This document shows, one piece after another, positions 8,460 through 18,515 of a stretch of DNA of 64,000 nt. The position numbers and the translations under genes were made by a program. The notes under the pieces are model-generated. The model saw only the letters and a program-made list of their open reading frames with translations. It ran no database searches and had not been told where the DNA came from. Each line of letters starts with the position of its first letter. Position 1 is the first letter of the stretch. The stretch is taken from positions 3,973,501-4,037,500 of the forward strand of contig NZ_CP139482.1 in the NCBI RefSeq assembly GCF_041222825.1, written 5' to 3'. The stretch is from Candidatus Thalassolituus haligoni (GTDB lineage: Bacteria > Pseudomonadota > Gammaproteobacteria > Pseudomonadales > Oceanobacteraceae).

Positions 8460-10882
8460 GTATTTTTACTCCGTATATTCATATTATTTTCATCAGCTAT
8501 CTCTTTATATTCAGAGCGCAACAGGAAATGACCGAGAGATGGAATAAGAATCAGAGCACCAATCATATTCCAGATAAACATGAAGGCCAGCAGGATACCC
8601 ATATCAGCTTGAAATTTTATAGGTGAAAGAACCCAAGTACAAACGGCAATCCCCAATGTAATCCCGGTTAATACAACCACTTTCCCAGTAAATAGTAACG
8701 AACGATAATACGCTTCGGACAGAGTCATACCCGCCCGCAAATTAGCCAGCGTAACCGAAAGGATATACAAGGCATAATCCACACCAATACCAACCCCCAA
8801 GGCAATAACAGGTAAGGTTGCCACTTTGACGCCAATACCCAGAAAAACCATCAATGCTTCGCATAACACAGACGTCAATGCCAGCGGGATAATTGCACAT
8901 ATAACCGCCCGCCAGGATCTAAAGGTGATGTAAGCCAGCAGGGTGACCGCTGCATATACCAGCAGCAGCATTTCAGAATTTGCCTTACGCACCACAATAT
9001 TGGTTGCAGCTTCAATCCCGGCACTGCCAGCGGCCTGCATAAAGGTTACATCAGCGGTGTTGTTGGCTGCGGCAAAGGCTTCTACCACCTGTACCACCTC
9101 TTCCAGAGTATCGGCGCGATGGTCTTTCAGATATGCGTAGATCGTCAGCAGGTCACAGTTCTGGTTAAACAGTTCTCGAGAAGCACGGGTAACAATCGAG
9201 TTGATTAGCGACTGTGAACGTGGAATTTCATACCACAGCAGACTCCCTTCGTTCATCCCTACCGCAGCGGCCTTGGCCTGGCTGGCCAGAGACCGGGTCG
9301 ACTCCACACCCGTCAGTTGCTGCAGCTGCCATTCCAGCGCATCTACTTTGATCAGAGTGCCATAATTGGCGCACTCGTATTGGGGAGTACGCACCATCAC
9401 AACGAAGATATCACTGCTGGTTGAGTAGTTGGCCGCCAAGAAGGCGTTATCCAGGTTGTAGCGTGAATCCGGGCGTAACTCTGGCGCACCAGCATCCAGA
9501 TCCCCAATTTTCAACTGCTGGCTGACCACCAGCCCAAAGCACCCCAGCCCGATACTTACCAACAAGGCAATAGACGCGTATTTACGGCGGGTGAAGAGAT
9601 CCAGAAAATCCCAGAAGCGGTGTTTTTTATGCGTAGCATCCTGCAAATCAGACTGCTCAGAACGCAAGCTACGCTGGGCCGCTTTCGGATCAACCCCCGA
9701 ATATGACAGTAAAATGGGTAGTAATACCAAGTTAGTGAGAATCAGGGTTGCCACACCAATACTGGCGGTGATGGCCAAATCCTGAATAATCTGGATATCA
9801 ATCACCATCATTACGGCAAACCCCACCGCATCGGCCCCGAGAGCGGTCAACCCCGCCAGGAACAGACGCCGAAAGGTATATCGAGCCGCAACCAGTCGAT
9901 GAGTACCACGACCAATATCTTGCATGATCCCATTCATTTTCTGGGCGCCGTGGCTCATGCCGATAGCAAAAACCATAAACGGTACCAGAATGGAATAAGG
10001 ATCGAGTTCATAGCCAAGTACTGGCAACAGGCCCAATAGCCATACGACAGCAATCAGAGAACAAAGCACCACTAGCAGAGTACTGCGGACGCAACGTGTG
10101 TACCAAAACAGCACACCAATACAAATGGTGATCGCCAGTGCAAAAAATCCGAGTACCTGCACAAGACCGTCAATCAAATCGCCAACAACTTTGGCGAAAC
10201 CGGTGATATGAATACGGATTTTTTCCGACTCATACTTGCTACGAAGCTCTTCTAGATGGGTTGCCAACGTATGATAATCCAGTCTATTGCCAAGATCATC
10301 ACGCTCCAGCAGCGGCACAAAAACAATACTTGATCTCAGATTGGTAGCCACCAGCTGGCCGATTTCCCCGGAACGCTCAATGTTGATACGCACCTGCTCC
10401 AGCGAATTTTGGGAACCATCATAATCGTCAGGAATAACAGGCCCTCCATCCAGACCATACTCGGTCACCGCAACCCAGCGAGTAGATGGAGTCCAAAGGG
10501 ACTTCATATAAGGGCGTTCGACACCTTCGGTCAGGAATACCTCATCATTTATTTTACGTAACACATCCAGATATTCACGATCATAGATCGAGCCGCCGGT
10601 ATTTTCGACAGATATTCTGACAGCATTACCAAGGCCAGATAGCTCGGATCGATTTGCAAAATAATTGACAATATATGGATGACTAGCCGGAATCATTTTT
10701 TCAAACGAAGCAGCCAATCGCAGGTTGGTTGTCTGCGCAGCCAGCAATAATGTCAAGATCAAACATATTCCGATAACAATACGTCGATGATTAAATAGCA
10801 GACGTTCAACCCGAGATCCCGAATTATGATTAAATTCGGTCAGATCCTGAATAACCGGGTGCTCAGATTGGGCATGATGCAC
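8441..10882 (-). CDS. RND-superfamily (MMPL-type) transporter
   Basis: The 813-residue protein has the two-repeat RND plan: one transmembrane helix near residue 35, a large periplasmic loop, a block of about five helices (about 230-400), a second lone helix near 440, another periplasmic loop, and a final helix block (about 645-800). GVGIGVDYALYILS in the second block is the usual RND helix-4 motif. A GTG start is chosen because GGAG lies 8 bases upstream; no earlier ATG has such a site. Such proteins move hydrophobic molecules. It belongs to a set with YCF48-like, DUF1329 and DUF1302 proteins, so it probably handles a lipophilic substrate between inner and outer membranes. Direction of transport is not evident. 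Confidence 0.88.
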   Translation of the reverse strand: MHHAQSEHPVIQDLTEFNHNSGSRVERLLFNHRRIVIGICLILTLLLAAQTTNLRLAASFEKMIPASHPYIVNYFANRSELSGLGNAVRISVENTGGSIYDREYLDVLRKINDEVFLTEGVERPYMKSLWTPSTRWVAVTEYGLDGGPVIPDDYDGSQNSLEQVRINIERSGEIGQLVATNLRSSIVFVPLLERDDLGNRLDYHTLATHLEELRSKYESEKIRIHITGFAKVVGDLIDGLVQVLGFFALAITICIGVLFWYTRCVRSTLLVVLCSLIAVVWLLGLLPVLGYELDPYSILVPFMVFAIGMSHGAQKMNGIMQDIGRGTHRLVAARYTFRRLFLAGLTALGADAVGFAVMMVIDIQIIQDLAITASIGVATLILTNLVLLPILLSYSGVDPKAAQRSLRSEQSDLQDATHKKHRFWDFLDLFTRRKYASIALLVSIGLGCFGLVVSQQLKIGDLDAGAPELRPDSRYNLDNAFLAANYSTSSDIFVVMVRTPQYECANYGTLIKVDALEWQLQQLTGVESTRSLASQAKAAAVGMNEGSLLWYEIPRSQSLINSIVTRASRELFNQNCDLLTIYAYLKDHRADTLEEVVQVVEAFAAANNTADVTFMQAAGSAGIEAATNIVVRKANSEMLLLVYAAVTLLAYITFRSWRAVICAIIPLALTSVLCEALMVFLGIGVKVATLPVIALGVGIGVDYALYILSVTLANLRAGMTLSEAYYRSLLFTGKVVVLTGITLGIAVCTWVLSPIKFQADMGILLAFMFIWNMIGALILIPSLGHFLLRSEYKEIADENNMNIRSKNTCTSTC

Positions 10883-10897
10883 GACGATACTCCATTT

Positions 10898-11950
10898 TTA
10901 TTTCAGTGACCGGCGCGAAAGATTGTTCGCACCAGAAAAGATTAGCTGTTTGTCTGCCGATTCAATAAATGCCGAAATCGGTCCATTGGCAGGCAAGCCC
11001 ACAGAATTGAAGAATGTTGCATCCTTACTCAAATGCAGCTGACCGGTTTCGTCTGCCAGCACAATCGCTCCATCTGACAAAATATGACCAGCGACTATAG
11101 AGGTTTCTGGCAGATTGAGTGCTTTCCAGGATTCTCCTTGATCCGTGCTCGCGAATGTTTTACCACGCAAGCCATAGGCAATCAGGCTCTTGTTACCTAG
11201 CGGCAGAATTCCGAACAGAGATCCATCCCAGCCCACATTCAGTGAAGAGAATGACTGGCTGTTATCATCGGAACGAAACAGGGCTCCCTGCTCACCGGCG
11301 AGGTATATGAAATTTTCCTGTTGGACAACAGCATACAAATGGCGACCTGCAGGGTCTGCGATACGTCCAATCAAACTTTCCCAATGCATGCCACCATCAC
11401 GGGTTGCAAACGCGATACCATAGGCACCAACGATGATGCCGTGCAACGCATCGGTAAAATGTATTCCAAGAAATGGCTTGTCGGCACCATCCTGCACCAG
11501 ATAGCGGGCTGCCTGCATGCGACTGTCATTAGCACTATCCTTTTCAGCTGCCTTAAGTTCAATCTGCGCAGCCTGAAAACCGTCTAGCTGCTTTTTCCAG
11601 TGCTTACCACCATCCACAGTCTTCAACACCACACCGCTATGACCGATCGCCCAACCGGTGTCAGCATCAACAAAATACAGTTTGGTGAGCGTGACACTCA
11701 CAGGGACAAAGTCGGCCTGATGCCAGCTTTGGCCTGAATCATCAGAAAGCATAACGACACCACGCTCGCCGCACGCCACCAAGCGATCGGCTGCCCGCAC
11801 CACACTGGTGATTAATACATGATGGGCACGTGATGATTTCGTGCTCTCCATATTCAGAGGATCCAAACGAACCATATCTTCTGAAAAAACATTCACTGAG
11901 ATAAAAGCCAAACCAAGAATCAGTGAGATATTCCGTAGATATTTGGTCAT
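10898..11950 (-). CDS. YCF48/BNR-repeat periplasmic protein
   Basis: The 350-residue protein has a signal peptide (about the first 23 residues, ending VNVFSE). It contains repeated beta-propeller blades of the type LSDDSGQSWH, KTVDGGKHWK, ATRDGGMHWE, RSDDNSQSF and STDQGESWK. These match YCF48-like/BNR repeats, known in photosystem II assembly factors and also common beside MMPL transporters in heterotrophs. Here it is 15 bases from the transporter gene and probably acts as its periplasmic partner. The ligand is unknown. Confidence 0.85.
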   Translation of the reverse strand: MTKYLRNISLILGLAFISVNVFSEDMVRLDPLNMESTKSSRAHHVLITSVVRAADRLVACGERGVVMLSDDSGQSWHQADFVPVSVTLTKLYFVDADTGWAIGHSGVVLKTVDGGKHWKKQLDGFQAAQIELKAAEKDSANDSRMQAARYLVQDGADKPFLGIHFTDALHGIIVGAYGIAFATRDGGMHWESLIGRIADPAGRHLYAVVQQENFIYLAGEQGALFRSDDNSQSFSSLNVGWDGSLFGILPLGNKSLIAYGLRGKTFASTDQGESWKALNLPETSIVAGHILSDGAIVLADETGQLHLSKDATFFNSVGLPANGPISAFIESADKQLIFSGANNLSRRSLK

Positions 11951-12028
11951 AAAATTACCTGATTTCCGAAACGTGAATGAGTCAACCCGGCCTTCCGAAC
12001 GAAAACCGGGACTGACCTTTAAGAAGTT

Positions 12029-13378
12029 TTAACGAAGACCACTGGCCCCCATTGAAGCCCCGGTAAAGAAGCTATTTGGCTTATCATCCACAACTCGAAA
12101 ATATTCTTCGTTAAAGCACTGCACACAACTGAAGGTTTTAGCCTGCAGATCATATACAAATGTTGTGTCCGCAATGACGATCGGGTAATCCGGTTCAACT
12201 GTTGGCATAACATAAGAGGAACGCCACAATTTACCTTCGGCGTCATATCCATCAATCATAGATACCGCCCAGGTATCTTCGTCAAAATAGAATGTGCGTT
12301 TCGGCAGAACGTGACGCTTGCCAGCTGCAACCGTTGCTTCTACAACCCAAACCCGGTGCAGCTCCCAGCGCACCTTGTCTGGATTAAAGTGAAAAGGCAC
12401 CATCGCATCATCCATCGGCGTCGCCTGGAAACCGTTAGTGTTGTAAGGGATATACATTTCCTTCTTGCCAAGCAGCTTCCAACTGTAGCGATCTGGTGAT
12501 CCATAGAAGCCAATCACTTCGTCGAAGTAATTCGCTCCAGATGCCACGAAGTCAGGCGTATCATATGCCACCGTTGGGGCACGTCGAACCCGACGTTGAC
12601 CCACCAGGTACTGCCACGCCTGTCGGCTGTTAACCAAACTCACGTTATCCCGAATCACCAGTGCTTCACCAGCCTTGAACGGTGGATCAGTGTTTACGAA
12701 CCGCGCTAGCAGATAATCACCACTCCATTTTTCGGCACTGCCATTACGAGAATAATACGGCGACTGGTTGTTGTTTTCTGCACGGGTAGCGATAGTCCAG
12801 CGGCCATTGGACGATCCAACGACGTTCTTCAAACCGAACTCTGAAGAGCTGATTCGAGGATGCAGAATGTGGTTCCAGATGACTTCTTCACCAGACTTTG
12901 GAATCGGGAACGGCACGCCACCAAAGGCGTTCTTCACTTCACCGTCTTCACCTAAAGAGGCCCTGGTCGCATTAGTGTAAGTGTTTTCGTACACATAGCG
13001 TGGTGCTGCAGCGGTACGATGCGTTGGATAAACATCAACCCGGAAGCTTGGGTATTTTTTCATCAACTCGATCGTGCCCTGGCTGAGTTTGTCGACGTAT
13101 TGGCCAGAATTGTTCGCGTCAATAAAAAACAACGGTTTTTCGGCGGCATACGGATCAGCAGAGTGGCCGGTATTCAGTTTGGCAACCTGAGGAGCACTTT
13201 TGCCATCCCAGGCAGGGATGCTACCATCCGCGTTGCCCGCCTTTTCCGCACCCAGCGGGGTCAAAGAGGTCTTGAGTTTGGCGGCTTCTTCAGCAGACAC
13301 ACCGGCCTGAGATATTGCCGGGATATAACATATCGATGCTACCGCGAATGCCAGCGCAGCCTTATTAAAAAATTTCAT
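12029..13378 (-). CDS. DUF1329 outer-membrane lipid/hydrophobe-handling protein
   Basis: The 449-residue product has a signal peptide (cut after about residue 25, ISQAG). It shows the DUF1329 pattern, including SLTPLGAEKAGNADGSIPAW near the mature N-terminus and ERxYIPYNTNGF-like and DTWAVSMIDGYDAEGKLWR segments later. The family is predicted to have a LolA/LolB-like open barrel, so it may ferry a hydrophobic compound through the periplasm. It follows the DUF1302 gene by 20 bases with AAGGAT before the ATG. DUF1302 and DUF1329 are regular neighbours; to my knowledge no member has a settled biochemical role. Confidence 0.88.
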   Translation of the reverse strand: MKFFNKAALAFAVASICYIPAISQAGVSAEEAAKLKTSLTPLGAEKAGNADGSIPAWDGKSAPQVAKLNTGHSADPYAAEKPLFFIDANNSGQYVDKLSQGTIELMKKYPSFRVDVYPTHRTAAAPRYVYENTYTNATRASLGEDGEVKNAFGGVPFPIPKSGEEVIWNHILHPRISSSEFGLKNVVGSSNGRWTIATRAENNNQSPYYSRNGSAEKWSGDYLLARFVNTDPPFKAGEALVIRDNVSLVNSRQAWQYLVGQRRVRRAPTVAYDTPDFVASGANYFDEVIGFYGSPDRYSWKLLGKKEMYIPYNTNGFQATPMDDAMVPFHFNPDKVRWELHRVWVVEATVAAGKRHVLPKRTFYFDEDTWAVSMIDGYDAEGKLWRSSYVMPTVEPDYPIVIADTTFVYDLQAKTFSCVQCFNEEYFRVVDDKPNSFFTGASMGASGLR

Positions 13379-13398
13379 TTCCAGATCCTTATATTTCG

Positions 13399-15099
13399 TT
13401 AGAACGAACGCTGAACAGTCAATGCAACAAAATCGCGATCGCCGTAGTACTGGTCATAACTGGCATAGCTGGATGCTGCCGCATCTTCCGATGCCAATAC
13501 CGGAGCCGGGCCGTCATCGCCGAAGAAATGTTTGTAGTTGAAGCTGAGTTTCCAAATCCTCTGAATATCGGCGTTAATACCAACGGAAATATCTCCACCA
13601 TGCTCAGGAACCATCTGAAATATTGCTGAACGACCACTAATCCCATAACCCACACCAATTGGAACCTGCATATCAACCCCAGGAAGAACTTGAAAATATT
13701 CGGGTTGAAATACAAATCGAACGGCAGAATGGCCACGTGTACTAGTAGTGTTTTTAGCCGCCAGCCCCGTCGCACTAACCGGGTCATGGGTAACACTCAT
13801 CAACCGATTATAGGCGATTTCACCAACAAAGCTGGCACCATCCCAAAGAGACGACTCTGTAAACACTGAAATGGCAGACCAATTCATATGAAAAGTGTTA
13901 CCGCGTGCATAAGGCGTATTATCTTTATTATCGGCATCGGCCATGGTGCTAATTATCAGATCTCCCAATGGGGCCAGTGGTGTATTGTGTCGTATGGATA
14001 TTTCACCAGCAACATTGCTTTCACCAAACACGGTAGAAATACTGGCACCAAAAGTGTCAATGTCTCGCGCATACATCAAGCGATAAGTTTCAGTAGCCAC
14101 ATCGACTACTGGAATAGGGGCTTTTTCGCTATAACGAGCGGCATATACACCATAATCGGTATCACTGATGCGGATTTTAATACGGGCACCGAAGTTGCCG
14201 CTGTCGTCACCCTCAAGATCGGATACACGAGGTGCTACACCAGATCCAAAAGGAATCAGTAACAGATCACTGCCATCACCGACGAAGTCAGCGGCACCAA
14301 AATAGCTTCCCGCTGCCGGCAATCGTATCGGCTTCCATTCGTACTGATAGTAGGCACCAACAGACACATCAGGGGAAAGCTGGAAGTCGGTAGACACCTG
14401 CCCTACGGGCATGGCAATTTCTTTGAATTGGGCATTTGGCAAAGAATATGCTTTGATCAGATCGACCGGCCCCTGTGCCGCAGCAATACCGTTGGCACCC
14501 AGGAACAGGGTTTCACCGTAGAGCTGGGTATGCTTACCCACACGCACAGTAATACCGGATTCTTCACCCGTCATAAAACGGCCGTACAAAAAAGCATCCA
14601 GAATTTCGACCCGGCGCCCCATGACGTCCTGAACATCAGACGAATTACGATTGTTTTTTTCACCTGCCAGTGTTGCCTGGGTATTTGGAGGATTACCATC
14701 CGGATAGTCATTATATTCATTCATATAATGATCATCGTACCAAGCAGCACCCGATATACGGAATCCGTAGTTTTTATAAAGGAGGTCAAACTCAGAAAGT
14801 AGATCAAGGCGATTATTGATCAGACCTCGGTCATGCGCAAGATCTCCATAATCCGTATTCGGCTGCTCACCGGACTCACCAGAGGCTACATAATTATCAG
14901 GCTTATTAAGACGCCATGCTGCCGTGTATTTAAATGTATTATCCCAACGGACTTTCAAGTCGGGATTGCCCGTATTGATCGATTGAGAAAATGCTTCTGG
15001 AACACCACCTCCTAGCATAGCCACAATGGCAAGTGAGAGAACACACTTTCGCTGCGGAGTACCTTGTACACCATGGGGATCTGGAACAGATTTAGTCAT
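13399..15099 (-). CDS. DUF1302 outer-membrane beta-barrel protein
   Basis: From the ATG at 15099 the product has 566 residues, with a signal peptide ending near GVPEAFSQS. It then has many amphipathic strands and a terminal phenylalanine (FVALTVQRSF), as expected for an outer-membrane barrel. The ATG at 15099 is preferred over an upstream in-frame start at 15204 because GAAGGG lies 7 bases upstream and the extension would spoil the signal peptide. The family is thought to form channels for hydrophobic compounds. It is the first gene of the DUF1302-DUF1329-YCF48-RND-Usp operon and has the palindromic element at 15197-15216 about 100 bases upstream. Confidence 0.88.
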   Translation of the reverse strand: MTKSVPDPHGVQGTPQRKCVLSLAIVAMLGGGVPEAFSQSINTGNPDLKVRWDNTFKYTAAWRLNKPDNYVASGESGEQPNTDYGDLAHDRGLINNRLDLLSEFDLLYKNYGFRISGAAWYDDHYMNEYNDYPDGNPPNTQATLAGEKNNRNSSDVQDVMGRRVEILDAFLYGRFMTGEESGITVRVGKHTQLYGETLFLGANGIAAAQGPVDLIKAYSLPNAQFKEIAMPVGQVSTDFQLSPDVSVGAYYQYEWKPIRLPAAGSYFGAADFVGDGSDLLLIPFGSGVAPRVSDLEGDDSGNFGARIKIRISDTDYGVYAARYSEKAPIPVVDVATETYRLMYARDIDTFGASISTVFGESNVAGEISIRHNTPLAPLGDLIISTMADADNKDNTPYARGNTFHMNWSAISVFTESSLWDGASFVGEIAYNRLMSVTHDPVSATGLAAKNTTSTRGHSAVRFVFQPEYFQVLPGVDMQVPIGVGYGISGRSAIFQMVPEHGGDISVGINADIQRIWKLSFNYKHFFGDDGPAPVLASEDAAASSYASYDQYYGDRDFVALTVQRSF

Positions 15100-15196
15100 A
15101 TTAAACCCTTCAACTCGGATGGCAATCCCTAGAAGCGCCATCTCATTTCTATTTATTATTAGGGAACTTTTATTCTCAGCCAGACACTCCACGTCC

Positions 15197-15216
15197 ACAA
15201 TCACGGAAACCCGTGA
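15197..15216. promoter_or_regulatory. Candidate operator upstream of the DUF1302 operon
   Basis: The plus-strand sequence is ACAATCACGGAAACCCGTGA. It contains an inverted repeat (TCACGG and CCGTGA). It differs at one of 20 positions from the element at 22834-22853 and has the same orientation relative to the gene it precedes. The likely binder is the LuxR/MalT-like regulator at 22985, but this is inference. Confidence 0.55.
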
Positions 15217-15703
15217 CCTATAACTTAATCCGGATTATTTTTCTTTATGCAGGAGCGGATTTACCCGCGATTGAAGCGACAATCTATGATCATTTATCGG
15301 ACACAAGCCTCCTCTTACATGCAAATCGTCGTCTGCCGATTAATTTAATGGCTTTGGTAAATGGGTTATTGAAAGAAAAAAACGGCCCCTAAAGGAGCCG
15401 TAAAAAGGTGCCTGCTAGCACCGACTGAGACAGATAAAAAGGCGGTGACAATGAAAGACTAAGAGGAAAACATCATCCCCTCTGCTAACTTTGTTAATGT
15501 AAGTTAAAAACCATCAATGACCAATACCGGATACCCGTTATAAACAACAAAAACACCTGACATAAAACCAAAGCCATCCCCAAAGAACCATCTATTTAAT
15601 CCTGCACAGCGCTCGACTCTGGCAGCAACCCGCGCCCTTCGGAGGCTGCCGGAATAAATTGATGAATCAAAAAGCATTAATCTATCAAATTTTATTGATA
15701 CAA
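15217..15703. other. Intergenic region between the two catabolic operons
   Basis: About 490 bases without a credible gene. It includes the end of the acyl-CoA operon transcript and a rho-independent terminator at 15376-15401. The remaining sequence shows a GC-rich inverted repeat (GGCAGC/GCTGCC, about 15620-15649) without a T tract. Confidence 0.5.
15376..15401 (-). terminator. Rho-independent terminator of the acyl-CoA operon
   Basis: Read on the minus strand, CGGCTCC pairs with GGGGCCG (one G-U pair, 4-base loop) and is followed by seven T residues. It lies about 300 bases after the stop of the last SDR gene. Confidence 0.8.
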
Positions 15704-16480
15704 CTACGCTTGAGTAAATCCGCCATCGACATATAAGGTATGCCCGGTGACATTGTCGGCTCCAGCAATATAGGCTACAGCCTCCCCCAGGTCCTTTGGC
15801 TGCTGTGGACGAGCCAGCGGTATATTAGCCCGTGACAAGGCATCCAGAACAGCTGCCGATTCAACACCCGATACAGCAGCATACGCCGGGCCCAAATGTT
15901 CAGACCACATCAGTGAATCCACAAACCCGGGACAAACCGTATTTACCGTAATATCGTAGGCAGCCAATTCTTGGCACCAAACCCGGGTCAACCCCAATAC
16001 GCCACTTTTTGTAGCAGCATAAGCAGACTGAAAGGGTGCAGGCCGAGCAGCGGCGACGGAAGCCACATTGATAATTCGTCCACGCTTTTGTTCAATCATT
16101 GTGGTTACGACGGCTTGGGCACATAGAAAACTGCCCTTCAAATTAACATCAATCACTCGATCCCAAACGGCTTCCTCCAATTCCTGCAGAGGTGCCAGAC
16201 CGATAATGCCGGCATTATTGACAAGAACATCAATGGCGCCAAGCTGCTCCAGTACCGTAGCCGCCATTTTTACGGTCGCCTTACGGCTAGTCACATCCAC
16301 CGCCACTGCGATGGCTTTGTACCCCCGCCCTACCAATTCATCTGCAAATCGATCGCAGACCTGTTGATCAAGGTCAGCGACCACTACCTGCATACCGCGA
16401 GCAGCGAGTACCAGACACACACCCCGACCTATGCTGCCAGTAGCGCCAGTGACAATGACAACCCTGTTGCGAATATCCAT
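15704..16480 (-). CDS. Short-chain dehydrogenase/reductase (SDR)
   Basis: The 258-residue protein has the classical SDR motifs: cofactor site VTGATGSIGRG near 10-20, NNAG near 88, the catalytic YAATK near 156 and a C-terminal VDGGFTQA. It probably interconverts an alcohol and a ketone on a CoA-linked or free intermediate with NAD(P). AAGGAGT precedes the ATG. It is the last gene of the acyl-CoA operon, just after a second SDR that shares its plan but is clearly distinct in sequence. The substrate is unknown. Confidence 0.9.
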   Translation of the reverse strand: MDIRNRVVIVTGATGSIGRGVCLVLAARGMQVVVADLDQQVCDRFADELVGRGYKAIAVAVDVTSRKATVKMAATVLEQLGAIDVLVNNAGIIGLAPLQELEEAVWDRVIDVNLKGSFLCAQAVVTTMIEQKRGRIINVASVAAARPAPFQSAYAATKSGVLGLTRVWCQELAAYDITVNTVCPGFVDSLMWSEHLGPAYAAVSGVESAAVLDALSRANIPLARPQQPKDLGEAVAYIAGADNVTGHTLYVDGGFTQA

Positions 16481-16503
16481 CGATACACTCCTTGGTTGGT
16501 AAC

Positions 16504-17274
16504 TTACCGACCGGTGGTAAAACCACCATCAACTGTATTGGCTGAACCGGTGACTATGGCCGCTTCGGCACTGCCCAAGAAGGCCACCATGGCGGCGACT
16601 TCTTCAGGGGTGGCGCAACGCCCCATAGGATGCATATCATCCAGCGCTTGCCATTGCTCTTCATCCGTTAATTCAGCCATAGTCAGTGCAGTTCGCACAA
16701 ATGTTGGGCAAACCGCGTTGACTCGCACGCCATACTTTCCATACTCGATAGCGGCGGAACGGGTGAGACCAAGCACACCATGTTTGGCTGCCACGTACGG
16801 GCTGACACCGGCAATACCCATCAGTGCAGTAACCGATGCAATATTAATAATTGCACCTCCACGCTCCTGCATATGCGGCAGTTCGGCTTTCATGCTATTG
16901 AAGACGCCAGTCAGGTTGACATCAATCACTCGTGCCCAAGTCTCATCCTCCTGATCTGCCAGAGGGGCAAACGGAATGCCTATTCCGGCGTTATTCACCG
17001 CCATATCCAACTGGCCAAACTCTTCAAGCAAGGTGGCAATCGCCTGCTTCAGCTGTTCAGGTCTGGTCACGTCTGCGCACAGAGCCAGTGCTTTGGCACC
17101 TTGCTCCCGCAGTTTGCTAGCAACTCGTTGCGCCGCTTCAATGGAATAATCCAGCACGGCGACAGCAGCACCTTCGGCAGCGAGACGCTCACAAATGGCT
17201 TCACCCAAACCGGCACCACCGCCGGTCACCAGGACGGTCAGCCCTTCGTACCTTGAGTTACAGAGATTTTTCAT
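16504..17274 (-). CDS. Short-chain dehydrogenase/reductase (SDR), second copy
   Basis: From the ATG at 17274 (AGGAGA 6 bases upstream) the protein has 256 residues. It carries VTGGGAGLGEAI near the N-terminus, NNAGIGIPF, the active-site YVAAK and the C-terminal VDGGFTTGR. An upstream in-frame start at 17322 lacks a ribosome site. It is probably an NAD(P)-dependent beta-hydroxyacyl-CoA or cyclic-alcohol dehydrogenase of the same pathway, lying 23 bases before the other SDR gene. Two SDRs in a row suggest two oxidation steps or two stereoisomers. Confidence 0.9.
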   Translation of the reverse strand: MKNLCNSRYEGLTVLVTGGGAGLGEAICERLAAEGAAVAVLDYSIEAAQRVASKLREQGAKALALCADVTRPEQLKQAIATLLEEFGQLDMAVNNAGIGIPFAPLADQEDETWARVIDVNLTGVFNSMKAELPHMQERGGAIINIASVTALMGIAGVSPYVAAKHGVLGLTRSAAIEYGKYGVRVNAVCPTFVRTALTMAELTDEEQWQALDDMHPMGRCATPEEVAAMVAFLGSAEAAIVTGSANTVDGGFTTGR

Positions 17275-17342
17275 ACTGTCTCCTGAATTTGTTCTGAAGG
17301 GGCGATCCGGCCCGATAGCCACGCCCCGCCGAATCGCATGGA

Positions 17343-18461
17343 TCAGCGAATAATGTCGACCATATCGCCAGCAACCTTTTGACTCACAAGCTCGGCATGA
17401 AGCTCACGGACACCCACCACGTAGGCGGCGGGCACCATCCCTACCGCGCGCTGCTGTCCCCGCAGCAGGGTGTCAATCACCTGAGCTCCCATAGAGGCAG
17501 TACCCACATATCCGAATGCAACTCCCGGTAGAGACACCGAACGCATGGTGGTACGGCCACGGCCATGACAGGTAATCAAACCCCGATGAATATCAAAATC
17601 CTCCCGTGGAGGCTCACCTTGCGGCGCTATTTCCATCGCCCAGCGATTGGTAGCTTCTTCCTGCTCTTGCGCTGAGCGGTGCTGATAGTCACTGGTAAAC
17701 TCTTTCATGCGCGAGATAACCAGATTCATCAGAGCCTGATTGCGGAAGGTCACCAGAGTTGAGCAGTTGATGACACGTTTGTCGTCCTCAAGCCAGACAG
17801 ACTCACCACCACCGCTCCATGGCAAGGCCATCAGCACTTCATGAATTCCCGGCACCACCATATTGACACCTTCGATCGGCCAGGCTTCCCGCTGGTTGTT
17901 CTGCAGCCGATATTGCGGCTGACAGCACATCCGCATGAATGACAGGGTTGAGGACACAGAAGGCACACCAGAGAGTGTGTAGGTAATATCCAGAGAATCG
18001 ATGCCATCAGTTTCCAGTACCTTTTCGGCCACCATCAGTCCCAGGTTCCACATCGCAGAGGTAGCAGGCAATAACGCCAGCCCTTTATCCGCAAAGCGCT
18101 GAGAATATTCAGCCTTCAGCAAGAACATCCAGTCTTGCTCACCGGTACAGTCCAGATAGTGGCAACCGGCTGCCAGTGCCGCTTCCACAACCGGCTTGCC
18201 CAATTGCATATAAGGGCCAACGAGGTTATGAACGACTTTTTTCCCGGTAAAGAGTTTGGTCAGTGCTTCTTTGGTGTGTTCAACCGCGACCACCTCATAT
18301 TCAGCACCTTGCAGTTCTTCCATAGCACCGAGTTGCTTTTCCAATCGCTCTTTATTGCGTCCGGCAGCAATAAACGGGATTTTGCGCTCGGCCAGTTTCC
18401 AGGCAAGATGCTTGCCGGTGTATCCACTGGCACCATAAACAACGACTTTCGGAGAGTTCAT
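17343..18461 (-). CDS. Saccharopine-dehydrogenase-like reductase
   Basis: The 372-residue protein starts MNSPKVVVYGASGYTGKHLA, an N-terminal NAD(P) Rossmann fold of the saccharopine dehydrogenase/trans-acting enoyl reductase group. Later segments include HNLVGPYMQLG and HYLDCTGEQDW. The ATG at 18461 follows AGGAAA; the upstream in-frame start at 18506 is less likely. Related proteins act on lipids or polyketides, not on saccharopine. In this operon it may reduce a double bond or a keto group of the acyl chain. Exact function is unknown. Confidence 0.8.
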   Translation of the reverse strand: MNSPKVVVYGASGYTGKHLAWKLAERKIPFIAAGRNKERLEKQLGAMEELQGAEYEVVAVEHTKEALTKLFTGKKVVHNLVGPYMQLGKPVVEAALAAGCHYLDCTGEQDWMFLLKAEYSQRFADKGLALLPATSAMWNLGLMVAEKVLETDGIDSLDITYTLSGVPSVSSTLSFMRMCCQPQYRLQNNQREAWPIEGVNMVVPGIHEVLMALPWSGGGESVWLEDDKRVINCSTLVTFRNQALMNLVISRMKEFTSDYQHRSAQEQEEATNRWAMEIAPQGEPPREDFDIHRGLITCHGRGRTTMRSVSLPGVAFGYVGTASMGAQVIDTLLRGQQRAVGMVPAAYVVGVRELHAELVSQKVAGDMVDIIR

Positions 18462-18515
18462 AGTTTTTCCTTTTTTATTTTTTGAGGGATTTAACGCACA
18501 AGGCACTCAACAGGA

